NCBI GenBank assembly: GCA_963823845.1
Contig: CAWGND010000026.1
Span: 319,847 to 383,846, forward strand
DNA from: Alloacidobacterium sp963823845
GTDB taxonomy: Bacteria > Acidobacteriota > Terriglobia > Terriglobales > Acidobacteriaceae
DNA: 64,000 nt
Reading direction: 5' to 3'
Positions 60,242 through 64,000 of the stretch are shown piece by piece. The notes beneath the pieces are model-generated. The model was not told where the DNA came from and did not search any database. It worked only from the letters and a program-made list of their open reading frames with translations. The position numbers and the translations under genes were made by a program. Every line of letters starts with the position of its first letter. Positions within the stretch are counted from its first letter, which is position 1.

Positions 60242-60523
60242 AGTCTCTGAGGAGCCTCCGAGGTTGTTCTCTGAATCAGCGCACCGCTGAGTTCAGCTCT
60301 TTGTAACACCTCGTGCTCCTCCTCGACTTAGCATTCAAACAATCCAGAAGTAAATGACAACAAGAGCATTTGCGATTTAAAAATTCGCTAGCCTTCGTGG
60401 GTGCGTTGATATTCTGGCTCAACTAAACAGCGTGCCATTGCTGTGTTCATTTGCCGTCACATCTTCGATAGCGTTGGTCGGAGCGAGCCGTTTTTAATCA
60501 AGGTAGCGACAGCTCGAGTAAAG

Positions 60524-62815
60524 TTACTGCGGAGCATTTTGCCCCTTATCGGGTACCTGTTCGAAGCCAGGCAGGACGCGGGCTTTCCCGCTAAACATAT
60601 GGTACTGGTCAAAGGTGAAAACGTTCATCTGCGTTTCGTAGGGTCCCCAAGTGGCGAAACCTATATTCCATTGAAGAACCGTCGCAACTGAGCGACTTCT
60701 CCAAATATTGACGCTGCGAAGCGGCACAACGTACATCTTGCCGCCGATCTCCACAGGACCGTAGCTGACCATCATGTCCGATCGTTTCGTCGGAACGAAG
60801 CCGGGCAAATCAGATTCTGTCTGAACGCGGAGTATCGCGCCAGTTCCAGGATCGATAACAAATTCTCCATGCGAATTGGCTGAAATTGTGGTCCGAGCGC
60901 CCTGACTACCATTCGGATAGCAGCATCCACTTAGATCCAAAGTTGGGGCACCAGCTAGGCGGTAACGAAATCCAGCGCGGCGCCCGTTGGTGCTCTGCTC
61001 CCAAGATTCCCAGGTGACATCGCCCGGCGACTTCGATACGAATTGCAGCAAACCGAGAATCGGGCCAAAGGTGCCATATGTTCGCAAAGGCTGTACCTCG
61101 GTCCCGGCGTGCGGTGATGCACTACTTACGATCTCTTCGCCCTTGCGATAGAGTACGGTCTCTTTCAATTGCTGCTCAGCATGAAGAGGCTCCGACACAT
61201 TTGTTGTGGTGAGCCCTGGATCAGAAGCGACCTCGCCGTAGTAAAGCGCCGTACGGGTCGCGAAGAAATCGGGCAGCCTTGGAATAACGCGGTCCAAATA
61301 ATCGGCGGCAGCCTTCAGTATTCGCTGTTGCTCAGCCTGATCCGGCGGCGGATCAGCGGATAGCTCCGCAGGCGGTGGATCAAGAAATGTGGATTCATCG
61401 GCGATCAGCTCAAGTGAATCGCGGAGCTTCTTGTCATGCAACTCTGGCAAGAGTGACTGTAGCTTTATATGGCTAAGGCGCTCAGTCAGCACGATGCCTG
61501 AAAGCTGCCGCGCAGCGGATGCGCCGCCGTGGATCGCCTGAAGAATCTGCTCAAGCTGTGATACCGTGACGCCCTGGATCCCCGGGTCGGGTGGGTCGTT
61601 ATAAAACGGTTGATTATAGTAACCAGTGGATGTTTCAGCAGTCAGAGTTGGCTGACTCATCTCCACTTTCACGGAGTGATATTCGTTCACGTGCTCCGCG
61701 AGAGGCGGATCGAACGTGAAGGAGTAAAAGATCCGGGCGTTCTCGATGCTGTCGTTCATCGGTCGAACCAAGCCATTGGATGAAGGCAGGATTCGACCGC
61801 CGCTCTGCACGGCCAAAACGTTCTTGAATAGGTTCATCCAGCTTGCTTGTTGGGCCGAAGGAACAACTGTGAGAAACTTGCTCCAGGCGTCCGCCGCGGG
61901 CTCGTCTTCACCTAGGGAAAAACAGTCGAGCGCGACACGAACCTGGCGCAGGAGTATGGAGAACCAGCAAATCTTTTGAAAGAGATCGCGCTTTACTTCT
62001 TCACCCTTCTTACCGGAAGTGGAATAACCAAACGACGCGCCTTTAGTGGAATGTTCTAATAGGCCTTTGCCATCAGAAACAAATGCTCCAGTTCCGCGAA
62101 TACCTAGACCGGGCCCGATCCAGAAAAGCAATTTTCTGCCAGGGCGGCTAGCCTCTGCAGTGGCGATGGTCCATAGTGCCCTTAGTCCCGTTAAAGCCGG
62201 GAAGCTGTCAAGCGAAGGCTCGACGACTGCCTTCAACGGCGAATGTACTTTGGGAGCAAGGAAGTATGCTTCAACTTTGTTATCGGAAGCGACATCCGTG
62301 GCAAGCGCCTCTCCGTCAGTCGACGCCTTCGATGTAAGAAAGAATCCCGAATCTTCCAACGAGTAAATGGTCACTGGCTGAGCCAGTTTGCCGGAGTTCT
62401 GCCGCAGGAATTGCGCCGCCTGTTGCCGTTCGAAGGCAGCAAGGTCCGATGGCAGGTCCAAAGTGTCAAGGAGCAGGATGACGGAAAGCGAATCATCGGC
62501 GCTAGCCGAACGGCTTGTCGACGCGCGGAAAGCAATGATCCTCTGCGGCTGGCCATTGTCGAGCAGTCTGAAATCAATGCGCTGAAGTCCGGCTACTGCC
62601 TTACCTGTTTGATCAGTTACTGTTGCGTCGAGACGGATGAGCCCTTCGGTGCTGACCGCTTCACTCGGAAGCTCCTTTCGTTGTCTGAGCTCCAGATTTC
62701 CCGTGCCAATGGCAGTCGGCTTGTCCGTAGATGCGACTGAACGTTGTCCCAGAGCAGCAGCGAGGATTAGCAAAAAACCGAATCCGGCCAGAGTTAATCG
62801 GAAGGATCTGCGCAC
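60524..62815 (-). CDS. Secreted VWA-domain protein, acidobacterial type
   Basis: A 763-residue exported protein (signal MRRSFRLTLAGFGFLLILAA). After GLIRLDATVTDQTGKAVAGL and DFRLLDNGQPQRIIAF, the family opening, a VWA-like domain begins at SVILLLDTLDLPSDL, with GRKLLFWIGPGLGIRG as a later strand. The DxSxS MIDAS is degenerate (DTLDLPS). The C-terminal half is specific to this type (TWESWEQSTNGRRAGFRYRL, IDPGTGAILRVQTESDLPGF). Such proteins are greatly expanded in Acidobacteriota; the function is unknown. The gene ends 280 bp from the IS110 recombinase start. Confidence 0.85.
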   Translation of the reverse strand: MRRSFRLTLAGFGFLLILAAALGQRSVASTDKPTAIGTGNLELRQRKELPSEAVSTEGLIRLDATVTDQTGKAVAGLQRIDFRLLDNGQPQRIIAFRASTSRSASADDSLSVILLLDTLDLPSDLAAFERQQAAQFLRQNSGKLAQPVTIYSLEDSGFFLTSKASTDGEALATDVASDNKVEAYFLAPKVHSPLKAVVEPSLDSFPALTGLRALWTIATAEASRPGRKLLFWIGPGLGIRGTGAFVSDGKGLLEHSTKGASFGYSTSGKKGEEVKRDLFQKICWFSILLRQVRVALDCFSLGEDEPAADAWSKFLTVVPSAQQASWMNLFKNVLAVQSGGRILPSSNGLVRPMNDSIENARIFYSFTFDPPLAEHVNEYHSVKVEMSQPTLTAETSTGYYNQPFYNDPPDPGIQGVTVSQLEQILQAIHGGASAARQLSGIVLTERLSHIKLQSLLPELHDKKLRDSLELIADESTFLDPPPAELSADPPPDQAEQQRILKAAADYLDRVIPRLPDFFATRTALYYGEVASDPGLTTTNVSEPLHAEQQLKETVLYRKGEEIVSSASPHAGTEVQPLRTYGTFGPILGLLQFVSKSPGDVTWESWEQSTNGRRAGFRYRLAGAPTLDLSGCCYPNGSQGARTTISANSHGEFVIDPGTGAILRVQTESDLPGFVPTKRSDMMVSYGPVEIGGKMYVVPLRSVNIWRSRSVATVLQWNIGFATWGPYETQMNVFTFDQYHMFSGKARVLPGFEQVPDKGQNAPQ

Positions 62816-62969
62816 CGCCTTTTTTCGCCTCCAGATCGCACGAGCGAGTATAACGGCTTTCGTTTAGCACCCGTCTGTCGCAGCCGATTCGACAGGTCAA
62901 TACGCACGGGATCGTCACCGTCTCTCCGATCGCGCCCGGATCAGCGGCTACTCGGAGAGCGCCGGGATA

Positions 62970-64000
62970 AACCGGCATGTTGTAGGGGGTGCAAGTCCCC
63001 TACAGGAAAGGAAGTAGCGAATCCATCCTGACCTCGAGTCTTGCTGGAGACATCGCGAGGTGTCACTTGAAGCGTAGACAGGGGGGAGCAGCCGACAAGG
63101 CTGTGAATCTTGCAAGGTGAAAGTCCTTGTGCCGTCAATTGCCTGTATTCGGACGGCTAGCATATCCGGTGCGTGCGGAGGTAACGAAGCACGTTCTGCC
63201 CGGATGTAAAAGTCTCGGCTGCCCTGCGGCAATATGCGCAGCGGTAGGAACGACCTGGGAGACGAGCAAACTCGGAGGCCTGAACATAAAGAAATGTCTG
63301 CAGCCTCGAAAAACGCTTCCGCGAGAAGTCGTGTTCGCGGGTTTAAGCGGGAAGCCGACCCACGCCTCTGTTGGGGAAGGCCGATGACACGGGGGAAGAA
63401 ACAGGTATATGCACTTCGTGGAACCGCCGTGGCAAGGGACCAGGCATCCGAGGAAAGATTCGCAGAGATAACGTCGGGAAGATCCCGGTGGCAGCAGGGG
63501 CTGGTAGCAACCTGCAAAGACTTCTTGCACGAGGCTAAGGCTGAAGGAAAGAAGAGGCAACGGGATTGGCGAATGAGTCCGTAGGAGCGATGACCGAGGA
63601 GTAATGTCCTCGGAGGAGGTGGCGTATACGCCTCCCCGATGGGGGAAACACCAACATTGGGCAAAGGGACTCTGGGCACTTGGCGGTTCCATCGAGCAGC
63701 GCGGCGGCCAGACACAGTGCTGGCGTGAAGCCGACGTTTGCTGTGGGACGAAGCTATGGGCGAACCGCGGAAGTCGGGGTGTATGCGTACCAGCGCTTAA
63801 GCCTCGCCAAGCTGGGAAGGCACATGGAGGAAAGGCCAAGGCTTCAAACCGGACCCGGGAAATCCGGCAGTCCGGCATTATAGGGGGGCCTCGGGAAACG
63901 TGGCCATGGTGGAATTGTGAACCCACCTCGCAACCGAAAGGGCGAGGCTGGTAACCCTCCACCTGAAAGGCGGGCGCGCCCGAGCTCTATCCCGACCATT
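62970..64000 (+). mobile_element. Group II intron, 5' ribozyme part (ORF beyond the window)
   Basis: From about 62970 the sequence has the look of bacterial group II intron domains I-IV: GGGGGTGCAAGTCCCC, then AAGGTGAAAGTCCTTG (63114 on), many short GC stems with GNRA-type loops, and stop-rich frames. Downstream, the phrase reading LGRHMEERPRLQTGPGKSGS when translated is a stretch I recall from spurious ORFs inside such introns. The reverse transcriptase/maturase ORF and domain V are not in the window. The exact 5' junction (expected GTGYG) is not fixed; the intron lies just upstream of the VWA gene's start. Confidence 0.7.

Noticed and set aside
62948..63962. Two long minus-strand and several plus-strand frames at the right end
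   Set aside because: They lie in group II intron ribozyme sequence; these frames are known to be spurious in such introns.

Overview
The window reads as chromosome of a free-living, GC-rich Gram-negative soil bacterium, most likely an Acidobacteriota of the Terriglobales/Acidobacteriaceae type. This is inferred from gene content: a VWA-domain secreted protein, an orphan DUF1800 protein, a DcaP-like porin with a coiled-coil N-terminus, ornithine-lipid acyltransferases, Tat-type secreted glycosidases, a GT84 glucan synthase, and many short palindromic repeats. No rRNA, tRNA or CRISPR array was seen.

0-8.3 kb: a partial pentapeptide-like gene, zwf, two decayed genes (a VOC protein and a cytochrome c tail), an HTH regulator, a DUF922 putative metalloprotease, a UbiD-type decarboxylase, a PagL-like lipid A deacylase, a periplasmic molybdopterin-fold protein, an isolated nuoI that looks leaderless, and a degenerate receiver domain. 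8.3-25.5 kb is largely cell envelope: a glucan synthase lacking the usual C-terminal phosphorylase domain with an ABC exporter (operon), a porin with a candidate sigma-54 promoter, an LdtD-like L,D-transpeptidase facing a MepK-like DUF882 peptidase, an acyltransferase, a divergent SDR, a cupin, an ankyrin protein, dut, and an olsB-olsA-like pair. 25.6-45 kb is mostly metabolism: GH51, GH16, Gfo/Idh, an aminotransferase, DUF1800, a hydratase, an APC permease, a PIG-L deacetylase, tdh, an aldo-keto reductase, an SDR with a divergent AraC regulator, and an amidase.

45-64 kb is the accessory part. It holds an uncharacterised three-gene cassette (45.1-47.9 kb), an integrase relic, a frameshifted TonB/ankyrin gene, two copies of an unnamed zinc-finger-like gene family that share a ~300-bp leader with a terminator, a myo-inositol oxygenase interrupted by one amber codon opposite a frameshifted sugar transporter, an M13 peptidase, a second sigma-54-like promoter, an IS110-family recombinase with a structured 3' flank, a VWA protein, and the 5' part of a group II intron running off the end.

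Two themes run through the window. Palindromic repeat families sit in convergent gene gaps (probable two-way terminators) or in divergent gaps (MITE-like). Broken genes are frequent: about seven genes carry single-base frameshifts or a nonsense codon, mostly in 48-58.5 kb. Either this is an actively decaying region or the sequence has local base-call errors; most breaks would be repaired by one base, so resequencing would decide.
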